A DNA stretch of 64,000 nt from positions 186,001-250,000 of the forward strand of contig JAILOK010000056.1 of assembly GCA_024690825.1 (NCBI GenBank). Direction: 5' to 3'. Below are positions 1 to 10,590 of this stretch, piece by piece. Origin of the DNA: Lachnospiraceae bacterium (lineage in GTDB: Bacteria; Bacillota; Clostridia; Lachnospirales; Lachnospiraceae). The position numbers and the translations under genes were made by a program. The notes under the pieces are model-generated. The model was not told the origin of the DNA and did not search any database. It saw only the letters and a list, made by a program, of their open reading frames with translations. Numbering within the stretch: position 1 is the first letter of the stretch; each line of letters starts with the position of its first letter.

Positions 1-713
1 CGGCCGAGGTATCTGAAAAGTTTACGAAGATGACCGGACTTACCGTCAGGGAAGGCTTCGGTCAGACTGAGACGGCTCTGCAGATCTGTACAGCCGTAGA
101 TGACACGGCAGTTCCCGGATCGATCGGAAAGGGTTCACCGTTATATAATCTTGATGTTGTTGATGTTGAGGGCCGTAGTGTGGGACCTGATGAAGAGGGT
201 GAGATTGTAATAAGGACAGAGGAAGGGAAAAGACCCATAGGGGTCCTTAAAGGATATCTCGATGATGATGAACTTTACAAAGAACTCTGGTACGGAGGCA
301 TCTATCATACAAATGATATCGCGACAAGAGATAAAAATGGGAATTTCTTCTACATCGGCAGGAACGACGATGTCATCAAGTCAAGCGGATACCGTATAGG
401 ACCTTCGGAGGTTGAAGATATACTGATGAAGCATCCGGCTGTTTTTGAATGTGCGGTGACGGCGTACCCTTCAAAGAGAAGAGGATATATCGTCAAGGCC
501 ACGGTAGTCCTCAATAAGGGTTTTTCCGATGACGGAAAGCTTGCGACCAAACTTCAGGAATTTGTAAAACAGAATGCGGCCATCTATAAATATCCAAGGA
601 TGATAGTTTTTGCGGACTCGATCCCGCACACCGTGAACGGAAAGATAAACCGGGCGGCAATAAGGGCGGCGGACCGGAAGGCGCTGAAGGAGAAGGAGTC
701 AGGCAGACCGTAA
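1..713 (+). CDS. AMP-forming acyl-CoA synthetase, C-terminal part (5' truncated by window)
   Basis: The frame is open from base 3, so the gene starts upstream of the window and only about 236 C-terminal residues are seen. Family: ANL superfamily of AMP-forming acyl-CoA ligases, which activate a carboxylate with ATP to an acyl-adenylate and then form the CoA thioester. Visible motifs are the A5 motif GFGQTE near the start, a hinge-region stretch YIGRNDDVIKSSGYRIGPSE, and the C-terminal PHTVNGKINR, whose Lys is the conserved adenylation lysine. The stretch resembles acetyl/medium-chain acyl-CoA synthetases, but the substrate pocket lies upstream and cannot be judged. The stop codon lies 15 bases inside the convergent acyltransferase gene. 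No terminator is visible between the two genes. Confidence 0.9.
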   Translation, partial: AEVSEKFTKMTGLTVREGFGQTETALQICTAVDDTAVPGSIGKGSPLYNLDVVDVEGRSVGPDEEGEIVIRTEEGKRPIGVLKGYLDDDELYKELWYGGIYHTNDIATRDKNGNFFYIGRNDDVIKSSGYRIGPSEVEDILMKHPAVFECAVTAYPSKRRGYIVKATVVLNKGFSDDGKLATKLQEFVKQNAAIYKYPRMIVFADSIPHTVNGKINRAAIRAADRKALKEKESGRP

Positions 714-1781
714 GGTCTTCGGAAGCTTCAGTATCAGGTCCGTCAGTTTAGAGAGAATAAATGCGATGAGAAGGATCGCGGCAAGTGTAACAAAGAAATA
801 ACCGATGCTTGCCGCGAAATTCATTTCACGGCCCGAAAACAGAGTGATCATCTTTTGTATCGTCACATGATGGACGAGAAATATCGGATAGGAATATCTG
901 CTCACAAAGCCGACGGTTTTATCATATGCTTTTCTTTTTTTAAGCTTTTTATCAAGGATCACCGACAGGAAGGAAAGGCAGATATAAAAACAGACAGCCA
1001 GCAGCGGCGAAAGTATCATTGTGGACACAGGCATCGGGAATATCATTATGACAAGACCCAAGACAAGACAGGGGATAGCCGTGAAAGATTTTATTATACT
1101 GCGTCCCGTCTTACCCAAGAGTATCCCTGTCCAGAAAGAGAGAAGACAGGTGATGATATTGATGTTGTCCGATATTTGGATCCATGCATTGTATCCTGAC
1201 ATGAATGGAAGATACTGTCTTGAAATGTTGAGAGCAAATAACAAGACAATGATGACGGTCGCTATGACAGGGATCTTTTTCATGCACCACTGAAGCAGCG
1301 GATAGAGGACATATAGCATGATGATGGCGCCTAAAAACCATTCACCGATGAGGTAGTAGTTAAGGCCTCTGTAGAGAAAGTAGCCGTCCACACCGAACAG
1401 AGTCAGAAAAAGTTTGCTGTACGGACCGCCCCAGTTTTTAAGGCCGTTAAATGAGATCACGGTCATGATATAGCAGATGACCCATCCGATGTAAAACATG
1501 GGAAAGATCGAAAGGAATCTTTTTTTGTAGAAGTCGAGAATTCCGCCTTTTCCGGTAAAGGAGGTCATCCTGTCGTTCCAGTTGTAATACAGGGAAGAGC
1601 CTGAGAGCATGAAGAAAAGTGAGACAAACAGTGCGCCCCAGGTGCCGTTGGCATGCATCATGAAATAAATGGGATCTCCGCCCACATCATACTGCACAAA
1701 GGCGTAGCTGTAGTGAAACAGTACTATCGCGAGCGTGGATACAGCTCTGATCAGATCAAATTCATTGCGTCGTTCTTTCAT
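699..1781 (-). CDS. Membrane acyltransferase family 3 (OafA/NolL type)
   Basis: About 360-residue polytopic protein of the acyltransferase_3 family, whose members O-acetylate or O-acylate surface sugars or other envelope molecules. The N-terminus has the family pattern NEFDLIRAVSTLAIVLFHYS with the conserved His in the first helix, followed by about ten hydrophobic segments and no periplasmic SGNH domain. I place the start at ATG 1781 (MKERRNEFD), because family members begin just before this motif. The frame stays open to a TTG at 1844, which would add another hydrophobic segment and is less likely. No Shine-Dalgarno sequence is visible before either start. The gene is convergent with the acyl-CoA synthetase and divergent from ilvN. 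The substrate is unknown. Confidence 0.8.
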   Translation of the reverse strand: MKERRNEFDLIRAVSTLAIVLFHYSYAFVQYDVGGDPIYFMMHANGTWGALFVSLFFMLSGSSLYYNWNDRMTSFTGKGGILDFYKKRFLSIFPMFYIGWVICYIMTVISFNGLKNWGGPYSKLFLTLFGVDGYFLYRGLNYYLIGEWFLGAIIMLYVLYPLLQWCMKKIPVIATVIIVLLFALNISRQYLPFMSGYNAWIQISDNINIITCLLSFWTGILLGKTGRSIIKSFTAIPCLVLGLVIMIFPMPVSTMILSPLLAVCFYICLSFLSVILDKKLKKRKAYDKTVGFVSRYSYPIFLVHHVTIQKMITLFSGREMNFAASIGYFFVTLAAILLIAFILSKLTDLILKLPKTLRSA

Positions 1782-1816
1782 AGCCAAATAATAGAATAAA
1801 GTGATGATAATTGCAA
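1782..1816 (-). promoter_or_regulatory. Possible promoter of the acyltransferase gene
   Basis: On the minus strand, TTGCAA (1811-1816) is followed after 17 bases by TATTAT (1788-1793). Six bases separate the -10 element from the ATG at 1781, so a transcript from it would start at or next to the start codon and be leaderless. The -35 has two mismatches to consensus. Confidence 0.35.
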
Positions 1817-1845
1817 TGATTGCTTCAATCCGGGGATCTGTCAAG

Positions 1846-1875
1846 TTGACAAAACAGCATGAAATAGCATATATT
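1846..1875 (+). promoter_or_regulatory. Likely sigma-A promoter of ilvN
   Basis: A perfect -35 TTGACA (1846-1851) and a -10 TATATT (1870-1875) are separated by 18 bases, 33 bases before the ilvN start codon. The leader is too short for a T-box or leucine attenuator. Confidence 0.6.
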
Positions 1876-1908
1876 TTACACGATGTGATTTAGAAGGAGA
1901 GGAAACGG

Positions 1909-2409
1909 ATGCAGAAGAAAGTCTTTCAGATCCTGGTAGACAATACATCGGGTGTTTTGAGCCGTATCGCGGGTCTTTTTTCCAGGAGAGGGTATAATAT
2001 AGAAAGCATCACGGCGGGAACGACGGCAGATCCCAAATATACGAGGATAACCATAGTTGCTTCCGGAGATGATGAGATACTTGAGCAGATAGAAAAGCAG
2101 GTCAGGAAACTGGCCGATGTCAGGGACATCAGAGAACTGGAACCTGAAGCTTCGGTATACAGGGAACTGTGCATGATAAAGGTTGAGGCCGATGCGGAAA
2201 GCAGGATAAAGATCATTGCCGTGGCAGATATCTTCAGGGCGAAGGTCATAGATGTGGATACGGATTCCCTGATCGTGGAACTGACCGGAAACCAGAGCAA
2301 GGTAGAAGCTTTTATAAATGTGGTAAAAGACTACAATATCCTGGAGATCGCGCGTACCGGCATAGCCGGACTTGCAAGAGGCAAAGACAGGGTTGTAAAT
2401 CTGCCCTGA
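1909..2409 (+). CDS. ilvN: Acetolactate synthase small (regulatory) subunit
   Basis: 166 residues, the usual length for the IlvN/IlvH family. The protein binds the catalytic IlvB subunit and gives valine feedback sensitivity to acetolactate/acetohydroxybutyrate synthesis, the first common step of branched-chain amino acid synthesis. An N-terminal ACT domain is seen (residues 4-78, starting FQILVDNTSGVLSRIAGLFS and RRGYNIES), then the C-terminal ALS_ss_C domain with ELCMIKV. A strong ribosome site AAGGAGAGG precedes ATG 1909. The catalytic subunit is not next to it, so ilvB must lie elsewhere. ilvC follows after 48 bases and is probably co-transcribed. Confidence 0.95.
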   Translation: MQKKVFQILVDNTSGVLSRIAGLFSRRGYNIESITAGTTADPKYTRITIVASGDDEILEQIEKQVRKLADVRDIRELEPEASVYRELCMIKVEADAESRIKIIAVADIFRAKVIDVDTDSLIVELTGNQSKVEAFINVVKDYNILEIARTGIAGLARGKDRVVNLP

Positions 2410-2442
2410 GAATACTCAAAAAATAATAAAAAATCACGATAA

Positions 2443-3483
<1,041 letters not shown>

Positions 3484-3498
3484 ACAGCAGGCGTTGTA

Positions 3499-3536
3499 CG
3501 GGCAGGGGCATAAAACCCCTGCCCGATTTGTTTTTA
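3499..3536 (+). terminator. Intrinsic terminator after ilvC
   Basis: A perfect 10-bp stem CGGGCAGGGG / CCCCTGCCCG (3499-3508 and 3516-3525) with a 7-base loop, followed by ATTTGTTTTT. The same GGCAGGGG core recurs in the terminator at 53790. Confidence 0.85.
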
Positions 3537-3556
3537 TGTGTGTTTTATGGTAAAAT
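3528..3556 (+). promoter_or_regulatory. Possible leuC promoter overlapping the ilvC terminator tail
   Basis: TTGTTT (3528-3533), 17 bases, TAAAAT (3551-3556). The -35 sits in the T-rich tail of the preceding terminator. Spacing is optimal; each hexamer deviates from consensus. Confidence 0.4.
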
Positions 3557-3591
3557 ACTCAAGTTAATTATGTTTTACGGAGGAATCGCGT

Positions 3592-4845
3592 ATGGGCATG
3601 ACAATGACGCAGAAGATCCTGGCAAAAAAAGCAGGACTTGACCGGGTGGAAGCCGGGCAGCTGATCGAGGCGAACCTTGATCTGGTGCTGGGTAACGATA
3701 TAACTTCGCCGGTAGCAATAGATGTGATGAAGGGTTTTAAAAAGAAGGGTGTCTTTGACAAAGAGAAGATCGCTCTGGTCATGGATCATTTCGTGCCCAA
3801 CAGAGATATCAAATCGGCTGAAAACTGCAAATGCTGCCGCGAATTTGCCCGTGATCATGAGATCACCAATTTCTTTGACACCGGAAATATGGGCATCGAG
3901 CATGCGCTGCTTCCTGAAAGCGGACTGACGGTGGCGGGAGACTGCATAATAGGCGCGGATTCGCATACCTGTACCTACGGAGCACTCGGAGCGTTTTCAA
4001 CGGGAGTGGGTTCCACCGATATGGCAGCCGGAATGGCAACCGGAAAAGCCTGGTTCAAGGTTCCGGGCGCGATAAAATTCAATCTGACCGGAAAGTCGTC
4101 GGAATGGGTGTCCGGAAAGGATGTCATCCTTCATATCATCGGAATGATCGGTGTTGACGGAGCGCTCTACAGATCAATGGAATTTACCGGAGACGGCTTG
4201 AAGAATCTTTCGATGGACGACCGTTTCACGATAGCAAATATGGCAATAGAGGCCGGAGGAAAGAACGGCATCTTCCCCGTGGACGAATTGACAAAGGAAT
4301 ATCTGGAAAAACACAGCAGCAGGCCTTATGAGATTTATGAGGCTGATCCCGATGCCGTATATGATGAGGAATATACGATCGATCTGTCAAAGTTAAAGAG
4401 CACGGTGGCATTTCCGCACCTGCCTTCAAATACAAAAACAGTCGACGAGATAGGAGAGAAGATAAGGATCGATCAGGCCGTGATAGGGTCTTGTACCAAC
4501 GGAAGGATAAGCGACTTAAGGGCTGCGGCGAAGCTTATGAAGGGAAAGAAGGTCGCGGACAATGTCAGGTGTATAGTCATCCCCGGAACGCAGAAGATAT
4601 ATCTTGAGGCTCTGAAGGAAGGACTGATCGAAACCTTCATAGAGGCCGGAGCTGCTGTTTCCACACCGACCTGCGGACCGTGCCTCGGAGGACACATGGG
4701 TATACTTGCTGCAGGCGAAAGATGCATATCCACGACCAACAGGAACTTCGTGGGCAGGATGGGTCATGTGGATTCGGAGGTTTATCTTGCAAGCCCTGCG
4801 GTTGCCGCATACTCTGCGGTTTGCGGTTATATCGCAGCACCCTGA
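3592..4845 (+). CDS. leuC: 3-isopropylmalate dehydratase large subunit
   Basis: 417 residues, the length of the short HacA/LeuC2-type subunit found in Clostridia and archaea rather than the roughly 470-residue enterobacterial form. With LeuD it isomerises 2-isopropylmalate to 3-isopropylmalate in leucine synthesis. Aconitase-family signatures are visible: [20 protein letters not shown], then [12 protein letters not shown], then [13 protein letters not shown], which supply the three Cys ligands of the [4Fe-4S] cluster. The ribosome site GGAGGA precedes ATG 3592. A second in-frame ATG two codons downstream is possible. leuD follows after 42 bases. Confidence 0.95.
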   Translation: MGMTMTQKILAKKAGLDRVEAGQLIEANLDLVLGNDITSPVAIDVMKGFKKKGVFDKEKIALVMDHFVPNRDIKSAENCKCCREFARDHEITNFFDTGNMGIEHALLPESGLTVAGDCIIGADSHTCTYGALGAFSTGVGSTDMAAGMATGKAWFKVPGAIKFNLTGKSSEWVSGKDVILHIIGMIGVDGALYRSMEFTGDGLKNLSMDDRFTIANMAIEAGGKNGIFPVDELTKEYLEKHSSRPYEIYEADPDAVYDEEYTIDLSKLKSTVAFPHLPSNTKTVDEIGEKIRIDQAVIGSCTNGRISDLRAAAKLMKGKKVADNVRCIVIPGTQKIYLEALKEGLIETFIEAGAAVSTPTCGPCLGGHMGILAAGERCISTTNRNFVGRMGHVDSEVYLASPAVAAYSAVCGYIAAP

Positions 4846-4887
4846 CATCAGGATTTTAAGGATTTATAAATATTTGCCAAAGGAGCC

Positions 4888-5379
4888 ATGAATATGGAAG
4901 CAAAAGGAAAAGTGCTCAGATACGGAGATAATGTCGATACGGATGTGATCATCCCGGCAAGATATCTTGCCATTCAGGACAGGAAGGAACTTGCATCCCA
5001 CTGCATGGAAGACATAGATAAAGAATTTACGAAGAAGGTAAGGCCCGGTGATATCATAGTTGCAGGAAAGAACTTCGGCTGCGGTTCATCGAGAGAACAC
5101 GCTCCCATCGTAATAAAGGAGAGCGGCATAAGCTGTGTCATAGCAGAGACTTTTGCGAGGATCTTTTACAGAAATGCCATAAACATAGGCCTTCCGATCA
5201 TCGAATGCAAAGAGGCTTCGGAAGAGATAAAAGACGGTGATGAACTTGAGATAGATTTTGAGACCGGTACGATAAGAGATGTTACGGGCGGCAGGACATA
5301 CAAGGGACAGCCGTTCCCGCCTTTCATGCAGAAGATAATGAAGGCACAGGGTCTTGTTAATTATATCAACGAGGGATAA
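4888..5379 (+). CDS. leuD: 3-isopropylmalate dehydratase small subunit
   Basis: 163 residues, the HacB/LeuD2-type swivel subunit. It pairs with LeuC to complete the isopropylmalate isomerase active site. The family motif [14 protein letters not shown] is seen about residues 60-73, and the N-terminus has [19 protein letters not shown] 4888 lies only 3 bases after AAGGAG, whereas ATG 4894 (third codon) has a better spacing of about 9 bases, so the true start may be 4894. leuA and leuB are not in the window. uppP begins 3 bases after the stop, which suggests read-through into the next genes. Confidence 0.95.
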   Translation: MNMEAKGKVLRYGDNVDTDVIIPARYLAIQDRKELASHCMEDIDKEFTKKVRPGDIIVAGKNFGCGSSREHAPIVIKESGISCVIAETFARIFYRNAINIGLPIIECKEASEEIKDGDELEIDFETGTIRDVTGGRTYKGQPFPPFMQKIMKAQGLVNYINEG

Positions 5380-5382
5380 GAT

Positions 5383-6225
5383 ATGAGCGTTCTTCAGGCC
5401 ATTTTCCTGGGCGTGATACAGGGACTTACGGAATTTCTGCCTGTTTCATCATCGGGACATCTGGTGATCTTTCAAAAACTGTTTCATATAGAGACGGATT
5501 TCGGAGTTCTTTTTGATGTGCTTCTGCATGTCGGAACCCTGGTCTCGGTTTTCCTGATATTCCGCAAGGATATCATGCTGCTCATAAAGGAGTTTATCGG
5601 GATGATCACGGATCTTTTTTACAAGATCAGGGATCCGTATGTCGTTGTCATCAATTCCGCATACAGGAAGTTTGTCCTGCTGATCATAGTCAGCACGATC
5701 CCGACCGGCATTCTCGGATTCGTTGCAAGAGACTTTGTGTCCTATGCTTCGGGTTCACTTCTTATAACCGGCATATGTCTGATAATCACTTCCGCTGCTC
5801 TTTTCTATGCGGATATGCAGCCTGAAGGCAGGAAGAGCGTAAAGAGCAGCACATATCTGAACGCATTTGAGATCGGGATCGCGCAGGGTATTGCTACGAT
5901 GCCGGGCCTTTCAAGGAGCGGACTGACCATTACGACCTGCCTGGCTTGCGGATTTAAAAGGGAGTTCGCGTTCAAGTATTCGTTCATCATGTCGATACCT
6001 GCGATCATAGGCGCAGTGATCCTTGAACTTAAGGATATAACAAAATCCGATATCACCGGCGGCGCGGTGCTTAACTGTCTGGCAGGCATGGTCGCTGCGG
6101 GTGTCGTGGGATTTGTGGCATTAAAGCTCATGATCGCGATAGTCAAGAACAAAAAGTATATTTTCTTTTCCATATACTGTTTCGTGGCCGGACTGGTCGC
6201 GGTGATAGCAAATTTCTTCATATAA
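5383..6225 (+). CDS. uppP: Undecaprenyl-diphosphatase (BacA/UppP family)
   Basis: 280-residue polytopic membrane protein that dephosphorylates undecaprenyl pyrophosphate, recycling the lipid carrier for peptidoglycan and other wall polymers. Both family signatures are visible: LTEFLPVSSSGHLVIF near residue 15 and GIATMPGLSRSGLTIT near residue 170, which form the active site between inverted repeats. About eight hydrophobic segments are seen. The gene starts 3 bases after leuD, and the ftsK-type gene follows 9 bases after its stop, so it is probably within a longer operon. Family members also give low-level bacitracin resistance. Confidence 0.95.
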   Translation: MSVLQAIFLGVIQGLTEFLPVSSSGHLVIFQKLFHIETDFGVLFDVLLHVGTLVSVFLIFRKDIMLLIKEFIGMITDLFYKIRDPYVVVINSAYRKFVLLIIVSTIPTGILGFVARDFVSYASGSLLITGICLIITSAALFYADMQPEGRKSVKSSTYLNAFEIGIAQGIATMPGLSRSGLTITTCLACGFKREFAFKYSFIMSIPAIIGAVILELKDITKSDITGGAVLNCLAGMVAAGVVGFVALKLMIAIVKNKKYIFFSIYCFVAGLVAVIANFFI

Positions 6226-6234
6226 GGATTTTTT

Positions 6235-6420
6235 ATGGCAGCAAAGAAGACAGGCACATCAAAAAGTGCCCCGGCAAATAAGAAGACATCCTCCGGAAGA
6301 ACGGTAAAAAAGACGGCTGCAAAAAAGACGGCTGCAAAAAAAACATCCTCCGGAAAGACAACTGAAAAGAAGACCACTGCAAAGAGAACATCTGCGAAAA
6401 AAAACGCTTCGGGAAAGAAA
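6235..6420 (+). repeat. Low-complexity Lys/Thr-coding repeat at the translocase 5' end
   Basis: A 15-base unit AAAAAAGACGGCTGC occurs twice in tandem (6306-6335). A flanking block ACATCCTCCGGAA recurs about 55 bases apart. In protein this gives (A)KKT(A/S) repeats resembling lysine-rich H1-like tails. Such poly-A/tandem tracts may be prone to slippage. Confidence 0.7.
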
Positions 6421-8904
6421 GATAAAGAAATTGAACTGATCGCGTCACGGCAGAGCACGCAGGGAAGAAGAGAAGACTTTAGGATGGGGCAGGAGATCAC
6501 GGTACTGCTTCTTTTTGCGTTTTCAGTGATTTTGATGATGGGATTTTTTGACCTGACCGGAAAATTCGGCGAGGTTTTAAGTGTGTTTTTGTACGGTTCC
6601 TTCGGGTCGGCCGCAGTGATCTTTCCTTTTGCATTTTTCTTTATGGCAGCCTTTGTCATTGTAAACCGTTACAGCCGTCCTTCCATAGTGAGGGCGGTTT
6701 CCATATTTCTGCTGTTCATCGATATCTCAATGTTTTTCCAGTTTGTCTGGAGTTCCGATTTCGAACTGAGAAAAGCAGGTCTTTCAAAAGATGTTTTCTG
6801 GAAATATGCCACGCAGATGAAAAAGGGAGGCGGCTTTGTAGGCGGGCATCTTTATTCTGTCATAGTAAATCTTGTCGGACCTATCGGTACAATAATCGTG
6901 CTTATTACGATAGCTGTCATATGTCTTGTGATCCTGACGGGAAGATCGATAGTCAGACTTGTGACCGAAGGATCAAAAGCCGCTGCGGAATCGGTAAGGG
7001 ATACAGCTTATGATGCCTACGAAGAGATCGAGGAAAGAAGATACAGAAGACAGTACCCCGAGGGAAGAGTTATTCCCGGAAGGAAGCAGATCAACAGCCG
7101 GTACATGGAAAACACCAGGATCCTTCCCGATGAGAATGAAAGCGATGACATGCATGAACTTCGGGAAGACAGCGATGAAGACATAAGGATGGTGGGCAGA
7201 AAACTTGAAGAAAGAGTGGAAGAAAAAACGGAAGAAAAACCGGCTTTCGACATGATGCCGGTACATGAAATAAAACCCGTGCAGGAGCCCATGCCCGAAC
7301 GTGAGCCGAAACCTGTATTTAAGCCTGATCCGGAACCGGCCGAAAAGCCCGTAAAAGAAGAAGGAAGAAGGAAAAGAAGCGTTGCATCCGCCGAAGAGCC
7401 CGAAGGATTTACCCTTGAAAGCAATGTGACGGGTGATTACCGCATCCCGCCCACATCCATGCTTGAAAAGGGTGAGGAGGGATCAAAAAAGAACACTGAA
7501 AACGAGATGGAGGTCGCGCGTAAGTTAAAGGCAACGCTTGAAAGCTTCGGGGTCAACATGACTTTACAGGATATCAGTGTCGGACCCACGGTCACCAGAT
7601 ATGAGCTTCTTCCCGAAGCCGGAGTGAAGGTGTCAAAGATAATAAGCCTGACTGATGATATAAAACTTGCGCTTGCAGCCGAGAACATACGTATAGAGGC
7701 GCCGATACCGGGAAAATCCGCCGTGGGCATTGAGGTCCCGAATAAGCATGTGAAGCCGGTCATGCTGCGCACGCTCCTTGAATCCGAGGAATTCAGGCAG
7801 TCATCTTCGAGGATATCCTTTGCCGTAGGAAAGGATATAGGCGGCAAGGCGGTCGTTTTTGATATCGCAAAGATGCCGCATGTTCTGATAGCCGGTGCTA
7901 CGGGCGCTGGTAAATCCGTGTGTATCAATACGATCATAATGAGCATCCTTTTCAAGGCAAGGCCTGATGAAGTAAAGCTTATCATGATCGATCCCAAGGT
8001 GGTCGAGCTGTCTGTGTATAACGGAATACCCCATCTTCTGACGCCTGTCGTCACCGATCCCCAGAAAGCCGCGGGAGCGCTCATGTGGGGAGTACAAGAG
8101 ATGGAAAAGAGATACCGCCTGTTTGCCGAATATGCCGTAAGGGACCTTGCGGGATATAACGCGAAAGCCGTTAAGGAAGGCAAGGATCCCATACCCAAGC
8201 TTGTGATCATAGTTGATGAGCTTGCGGATCTTATGATGAGCGCCAAGAATGATGTCGAAAACTCAATAGTGCGTCTTGCGCAGAAGGCAAGGGCTGCCGG
8301 GATCCATCTCATTATCGCGACGCAGCGTCCTTCCGTTGATGTTATCACGGGACTGATCAAGGCAAATATGCCGAGCCGTATAGCATTCACGGTGACAAGC
8401 GGCACCGATTCAAGGACGATCCTTGACATGGTGGGCGCCGAAAAGCTGCTCGGGAGAGGGGACATGCTCTTTCATCCGGTCGGCTATCCGAAACCTGCGA
8501 GGGTCCAGGGAGCCTTTGTTTCGGACGGTGATGTTGAAAAGGTTGCCGAATTCGTAAGAAACCAGAAGAAAGAAGGCGAGGCTTCCGAGGATATCAACGC
8601 CGAGATAGAACAGAACGCCGCCAATGCCTCCACAGCCACAACAAAGACCGCGGGAGGAGTTTCATCCGACGAAGACGGCGACGAATTGTTCATGCAGGTA
8701 GCCGATTTTGTCGTGAATCTTGATAAACCGAATGTTTCCATAGGACTCATTCAGAGAAAATTCAGGCTCGGGTTCAACAGGGCCGCAAGGATAATGGATG
8801 AACTTCATGATGCGGGTATCGTCGGTGATGAGGCCGGAACCAAGGGAAGGACCATCATCATGACAAAAGAAAAATTCGAGGAATATAAAGAGGAAAATCT
8901 ATGA
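6235..8904 (+). CDS. DNA translocase FtsK/SpoIIIE
   Basis: 889 residues. This hexameric ATPase pumps DNA through the division or sporulation septum. Order of parts: a Lys/Thr/Ser/Ala-rich tail with [15 protein letters not shown] repeats (residues 1-60); four membrane segments (about 85-235); a charged linker with a proline-rich part (about 245-400); the motor with Walker A GATGAGKS (about 554-561), Walker [13 protein letters not shown] (about 657) and the [20 protein letters not shown] segment; and a C-terminal winged-helix gamma domain (about 820-885) that in the family reads KOPS/SRS sequences. The lysine-rich tail before the first membrane helix is unusual. Whether this is SpoIIIE or the vegetative SftA/FtsK type cannot be told; the membrane anchor favours SpoIIIE-like. 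Confidence 0.95.
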   Translation: MAAKKTGTSKSAPANKKTSSGRTVKKTAAKKTAAKKTSSGKTTEKKTTAKRTSAKKNASGKKDKEIELIASRQSTQGRREDFRMGQEITVLLLFAFSVILMMGFFDLTGKFGEVLSVFLYGSFGSAAVIFPFAFFFMAAFVIVNRYSRPSIVRAVSIFLLFIDISMFFQFVWSSDFELRKAGLSKDVFWKYATQMKKGGGFVGGHLYSVIVNLVGPIGTIIVLITIAVICLVILTGRSIVRLVTEGSKAAAESVRDTAYDAYEEIEERRYRRQYPEGRVIPGRKQINSRYMENTRILPDENESDDMHELREDSDEDIRMVGRKLEERVEEKTEEKPAFDMMPVHEIKPVQEPMPEREPKPVFKPDPEPAEKPVKEEGRRKRSVASAEEPEGFTLESNVTGDYRIPPTSMLEKGEEGSKKNTENEMEVARKLKATLESFGVNMTLQDISVGPTVTRYELLPEAGVKVSKIISLTDDIKLALAAENIRIEAPIPGKSAVGIEVPNKHVKPVMLRTLLESEEFRQSSSRISFAVGKDIGGKAVVFDIAKMPHVLIAGATGAGKSVCINTIIMSILFKARPDEVKLIMIDPKVVELSVYNGIPHLLTPVVTDPQKAAGALMWGVQEMEKRYRLFAEYAVRDLAGYNAKAVKEGKDPIPKLVIIVDELADLMMSAKNDVENSIVRLAQKARAAGIHLIIATQRPSVDVITGLIKANMPSRIAFTVTSGTDSRTILDMVGAEKLLGRGDMLFHPVGYPKPARVQGAFVSDGDVEKVAEFVRNQKKEGEASEDINAEIEQNAANASTATTKTAGGVSSDEDGDELFMQVADFVVNLDKPNVSIGLIQRKFRLGFNRAARIMDELHDAGIVGDEAGTKGRTIIMTKEKFEEYKEENL

Positions 8905-10571
8905 AGAGTGATATCGAGATAGCAAGAGAAGCAAAAATGCTGCCGGTTAAGGAAATCGCGGAAAAACTCGGCATAGGCGAAGATGATATCGAACAGTACG
9001 GAAAGTACAAGGCAAAACTTTCCGAGGAACTGCTTGGCAGGATAAAGCAGAATAAAAACGGAAAGCTCATTCTTGTCACAGCCATCAATCCGACTCCGGC
9101 GGGAGAAGGCAAGACTACGACAACGATCGGCATAGGACAGGCTTTTGCGCGCCTCGGGAAAAAGGCAGTGATAGCCTTGAGAGAACCGTCGCTCGGACCG
9201 TGTTTCGGAGTCAAGGGCGGAGCCGCCGGAGGAGGGATGAGCCAGGTGGTTCCGATGGATGAACTCAACCTCCATTTTACGGGAGATTTTCACGCGATAA
9301 CCAGTGCCAACAATCTCTGCGCCGCGATGCTCGACAATCATATCCATCAGGGAAATGCGCTCAGAATAGATACAAGACAGATAGTGATAAAAAGATGCGT
9401 GGACTTAAATGACAGGGCGCTCAGAAATGTTGTCATCGGACTCGGTGAAAAATCCGACGGCTTTGTCAGAGAGGATCATTTCACGATCACTGTTGCAAGC
9501 GAAGTCATGGCAATATTCTGTCTGGCTGAAGACATGGCAGACCTTAAAAAAAGGCTTGAGAGAATGATAGTCGCCTATGATCTGGACGGAAACAGTGTTA
9601 CGGCAAAGGATATCGGCGCAGTCGGGGCGATGGCAGCGCTCTTAAAGGATGCCATAAGGCCCAACCTTATCCAGACGCTTGAGAATACGCCGGCCCTTGT
9701 ACATGGTGGACCGTTTGCAAATATAGCGCACGGATGCAATTCGGTCAGGGCAACAAAAGCAGCGTTAAAGCTTGCCGATTACTGTATAACAGAGGCAGGC
9801 TTCGGAGCGGATCTCGGAGCCGAAAAATTCTTTGATATCAAATGCAGACAGAGCGGGATCTCACCTGATGCCGTAGTGCTTGTGGCCACCGTAAGAGCCT
9901 TAAAGTATAACGGCGGAGTGAAGAAGGAGGATCTTGGAAAGGAAGATCTTGATGCTCTTAAAAGGGGAAGCAAAAATCTCACCGGTCATATCGAAAATCT
10001 GTTAAAGTACAAGGTTCCGGTCCATGTTGCCCTGAACGCTTTTACAGGCGATACGGAAGCGGAAACGGAATATATCAGAAAACTTGTCGCTGACATGGGC
10101 TGTTCTTTTTCGTTAAGCCGCGCATGGGAACTTGGCGGAGAAGGAACAGAGGATACGGCAAGAGCCCTCATCGACATACTGGATAATAAGAAAAGCAGTT
10201 TCAGGATGCTTTATGAGGATGAGCTTGACATTGTGTCAAAGATAGAATGCATTGCCAAAACGATATACGGTGCCGCAGGAGTCGATATTTCAAAAAAGGT
10301 TCTTGCAAAGATCGGGAAGCTCGAAAAATCAGGTTTTGGAACTCTTCCCGTATGTATAGCGAAAACCCAGTATTCCTTTTCCGATGACCCGTCGCTTCTG
10401 GGCAGACCCGAAGGCTTCAGGATCAGCGTGAAGGATGTGTACGTGTCAAGCGGCGCAGGATTTGTGGTAGTACTGACGGGAGATATCATGACTATGCCTG
10501 GACTTCCGAAGGTTCCCGCGGCAAACAGCATAGATGTGGATGAAAACGGTATGATCACAGGTCTTTTCTGA
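8901..10571 (+). CDS. fhs: Formate-tetrahydrofolate ligase
   Basis: 556 residues, the normal length for the family. It ligates formate to tetrahydrofolate with ATP to give 10-formyl-THF, feeding purine synthesis and, in acetogens, the methyl branch of the Wood-Ljungdahl pathway. The nucleotide-binding signature [18 protein letters not shown] is seen near residue 66, followed by [18 protein letters not shown]. The start codon overlaps the translocase stop (ATGA), indicating translational coupling. A folate-linked cyclo-ligase gene lies about 18 kb downstream. No other Wood-Ljungdahl gene is in the window. Confidence 0.97.
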   Translation: MKSDIEIAREAKMLPVKEIAEKLGIGEDDIEQYGKYKAKLSEELLGRIKQNKNGKLILVTAINPTPAGEGKTTTTIGIGQAFARLGKKAVIALREPSLGPCFGVKGGAAGGGMSQVVPMDELNLHFTGDFHAITSANNLCAAMLDNHIHQGNALRIDTRQIVIKRCVDLNDRALRNVVIGLGEKSDGFVREDHFTITVASEVMAIFCLAEDMADLKKRLERMIVAYDLDGNSVTAKDIGAVGAMAALLKDAIRPNLIQTLENTPALVHGGPFANIAHGCNSVRATKAALKLADYCITEAGFGADLGAEKFFDIKCRQSGISPDAVVLVATVRALKYNGGVKKEDLGKEDLDALKRGSKNLTGHIENLLKYKVPVHVALNAFTGDTEAETEYIRKLVADMGCSFSLSRAWELGGEGTEDTARALIDILDNKKSSFRMLYEDELDIVSKIECIAKTIYGAAGVDISKKVLAKIGKLEKSGFGTLPVCIAKTQYSFSDDPSLLGRPEGFRISVKDVYVSSGAGFVVVLTGDIMTMPGLPKVPAANSIDVDENGMITGLF

Positions 10572-10590
10572 GCTTAAGAGGAATTGTTGT

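Noticed and set aside
1782-1844. TTG start at 1844 for the acyltransferase
   Set aside because: The added 21 residues precede the conserved family N-terminus, and no ribosome site is seen; ATG 1781 is preferred.
1845-1908. T-box or attenuator leader upstream of ilvN
   Set aside because: The promoter-to-start distance is about 33 bases, too short, and no terminator hairpin or T-box sequence is present.
5805-6659. Minus-strand frame of 284 codons with Phe/Val/Ala repeats across the uppP-translocase junction
   Set aside because: The repeats are the antisense of the Lys/Thr repeat tail; it has no start context and overlaps two clear genes.
7437-8465. Long open frame on the minus strand (342 codons) opposite the translocase
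   Set aside because: It lies wholly antisense to the conserved motor domain, and its composition (Ser/Ile/Pro-rich) is what the opposite strand of well-coded DNA gives. No ribosome site or family match.
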